From Aeriscardovia sp040773385 (GTDB lineage: Bacteria > Actinomycetota > Actinomycetes > Actinomycetales > Bifidobacteriaceae): DNA of 5,501 nucleotides. Positions 3,876-5,501 of the stretch are shown here, piece by piece. The notes beneath the pieces are model-generated. The model was not told the DNA's origin and ran no database searches. It saw nothing but the letters and a program-made list of their open reading frames with translations. Each line of letters opens with the position of its first letter. The first letter of the stretch is position 1. The position numbers were made by a program, and so were the translations under genes. The stretch spans positions 1 to 5,501 of the forward strand of contig JAXGWH010000058.1 in the NCBI GenBank assembly GCA_040773385.1, in the 5' to 3' direction.

Positions 3876-5501
3876 CCGGCGCCCGCCGTCTCCAGCAGAC
3901 GGACGAACGGCGCGGCCACCTCATAGCGGCCGGAGAGGAAGACGACGTCGCCCGGCTCGACCATCGTGGCGCCGTGCGGGATGATGAACCTCCCGCCGCG
4001 GCGGATGAGCGTGACGGTCAGCTCGCGGTCCATCGGCCAGTCGGCCAAAGGCTTGCCTGCGTAGGCGGGGTTCGTCACACGCGCGTCGTAGACGGAGAAG
4101 CTCGAGGAGCTGAGCAGCTCGTAGGCGGCGGGCGACTCGATGATGGCCTTGAGCGCCGAGGAGGCCACGCTGCGCGCGTTGAACACCTCGATGCCCTGCG
4201 CGCGCAGGGCGCGGGCGGTGTCGGACTCGGCGTCGCGCCATTCGATCACGCGCGGCACGCCGTTCTTGTGGGCCAGCAGTGCGAGCCGGTCGTTGGCCTC
4301 GCCCTGGCGGGACAGCGCGGCGACGAACACGTCCACGTCGAAGAAGCCGTGATCGCGCAGCCAGCCCTCCACCACGCCCTGGTCGCGGCTCTCCAGGCCC
4401 GGCTCGTACAGCAGGTCGCTGATCTGCGAGTCGTAGAGCCGGTAGTTCTCCTGCCGGTCGGTGGCCACATGCCACTGCGTGAACTCGTCCTTGAGGTCGC
4501 GGGCGGCGGTGAAGGTGAACCCGTTCGCCCCGAGGACGGCGATGCGCCGTTGCGCGCTCTCCTGCTTCTCGGGCCGATAAAGCGTGTTGAACAGCGTGGG
4601 GCCGAGCAGGCAGACGACGATGGCGGCGAGGATGAACGCCGAGCTCTGCGCCTGAGTGATCACCTTGAGGTTGCGGGCCACGTTGAGCGAGGGGACCACG
4701 AGGGTGATCGTCGTGCAGGTCAGGAAGGCCGCCGCGAGGGAGTTGCGGGCCGAGAAGCGCGACCGGAAGGCGAGGAACACGCCGGACTTCGCCAGAAGGA
4801 ACGCGGCGATGAGCACCGGCAGGAGGAGCATCGCGCGGGTGTCGGTGAACAGCGAGCGCACGTCGAGACGCACGCCGGTCATGATGAAGAAGATAGGGAT
4901 GAAGAAGCCGTAGCCGATGGAGGTGAGCTTGTCGTGCGTGGCCTGCGAGGGGTTGAGCAGGCGCATGACGATGCCGGCGAGGAACGCGCCGAGGATGTTC
5001 TCGGCCCCGACCTCGGTGGCGACGGCGACGAGCGTGAAGACGAGGAAGAAGGCGAGACGGATGTCGAGCTGGGTGGTGGCCTTGGTCACCTTGTCGAACC
5101 AGGCGAGGATGCCACGGAAGCGCAGGAGCAGGAGGATCGCGGCGACGAAGAGCAGGACGATGAGCCAGAGACGGCCGGCGTTGCCGCCGCTGACAGAGGC
5201 GTAGACCGTCAGGCCGAGCAGCGGGATCACCTCGCCCCACACGGCGGTGAGCAGGATGGTCTGGCCCATCGGCCGCTGCAGCACACCTTTCTCGGTGAGG
5301 GTGGCGATCACCACGCCGAGGGCGACGGTCGAGAAGAGGATGACGGCCAGGGGGATATCGGAGAACAGGCCGGTGGCATGAAGAACCACGGCGATGAGCG
5401 TGGAGATGATGGCCACGGAGCCGAAGGCGAGGAGGGAGACGGCGAGCAGAGTGGGCTGCCGGCGCGTGGCGGTGCGGAAGTCCTTGAGGTCGGCTTTGAG
5501 A
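3866..5501 (-). CDS. Kef/CPA2-type cation:proton antiporter with RCK domains (5' end beyond window)
   Basis: An integral membrane protein of the CPA2 family, which exchanges K+ or Na+ for protons under control of cytosolic RCK (TrkA) domains. The frame stays open to the right edge. In-frame GTG at 5416 lies inside a membrane segment, so the true start is outside the window; about 75-100 N-terminal residues are probably missing. About 544 residues are visible. Numbered from the codon at 5416, some ten hydrophobic segments lie between the window edge and residue 280. Family marks are ENILGAFLAGIVM (139-151) and GFFIPIFFIMTGVRLDV (170-186). An RCK_N Rossmann domain starts at residue 290 (RRIAVLGANG) and an RCK_C domain covers about 440-510 (PLADWPMDRELTVTLIRR; PHGATMVEPGDVVFLSG). 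Two oddities: the glycine fingerprint reads GANGFT, not GxGxxG, and the TM5 position that usually holds Asp reads Glu (WGEV, Glu62). Ion and ligand cannot be told from sequence. Confidence 0.9.
   Translation of the reverse strand, partial: LKADLKDFRTATRRQPTLLAVSLLAFGSVAIISTLIAVVLHATGLFSDIPLAVILFSTVALGVVIATLTEKGVLQRPMGQTILLTAVWGEVIPLLGLTVYASVSGGNAGRLWLIVLLFVAAILLLLRFRGILAWFDKVTKATTQLDIRLAFFLVFTLVAVATEVGAENILGAFLAGIVMRLLNPSQATHDKLTSIGYGFFIPIFFIMTGVRLDVRSLFTDTRAMLLLPVLIAAFLLAKSGVFLAFRSRFSARNSLAAAFLTCTTITLVVPSLNVARNLKVITQAQSSAFILAAIVVCLLGPTLFNTLYRPEKQESAQRRIAVLGANGFTFTAARDLKDEFTQWHVATDRQENYRLYDSQISDLLYEPGLESRDQGVVEGWLRDHGFFDVDVFVAALSRQGEANDRLALLAHKNGVPRVIEWRDAESDTARALRAQGIEVFNARSVASSALKAIIESPAAYELLSSSSFSVYDARVTNPAYAGKPLADWPMDRELTVTLIRRGGRFIIPHGATMVEPGDVVFLSGRYEVAAPFVRLLETAGAGPV

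Noticed and set aside
3921..5240. Second minus-strand frame (439 codons) inside the antiporter
   Set aside because: It is a frame-shifted shadow of the antiporter, dominated by Arg, Pro and His, with no membrane segments or motifs.

Overview
The window reads as G+C-rich actinobacterial chromosome, most likely Bifidobacterium or a close relative. The best marker is a gene whose protein follows the bifidobacterial sucrose phosphorylase family (GH13 subfamily 18) almost end to end. Codons favour G/C at the third position throughout. The species cannot be named from the sequence alone.

Layout. Positions 1-724 hold no convincing gene but many dyads. These include an 8-bp-arm palindrome at 49-70 and four copies of a 22-bp element (326-519), arranged as two head-to-tail pairs facing each other around a possible promoter. 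A leader at 551-630 can fold in competing ways. upp (uracil phosphoribosyltransferase) follows on the + strand at 725-1381. After it comes a 144-base segment full of nested inverted repeats and a strong intrinsic terminator (1526-1570). A Nudix hydrolase of the ADP-ribose pyrophosphatase type lies on the + strand at 1652-2431. It converges on two minus-strand genes: an internally deleted sucrose phosphorylase relative (2633-3700) and, upstream of that, a Kef/CPA2-type cation:proton antiporter with C-terminal RCK domains (3866 to beyond the right edge).

How the genes relate. upp salvages uracil into UMP. The Nudix protein probably hydrolyses ADP-ribose or a similar nucleotide sugar, so the + strand pair suits nucleotide housekeeping, but the terminator between them argues against one operon. 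The antiporter and the GH13-like gene share a strand with a 165-base gap, and the latter has its own ribosome binding site and a possible -10 box.

The most unusual item is the GH13-like gene. About 200 residues of the catalytic barrel, including the nucleophile and the general acid/base, have been replaced in frame by a short Pro/Ser-rich linker. Several remaining active-site positions are also changed, yet the frame is intact for 355 codons and has a good Shine-Dalgarno sequence. It is either a young in-frame pseudogene or a non-catalytic protein kept for another role. The second most unusual item is the 22-bp element array upstream of upp, with identical 42-bp spacing in both arms.
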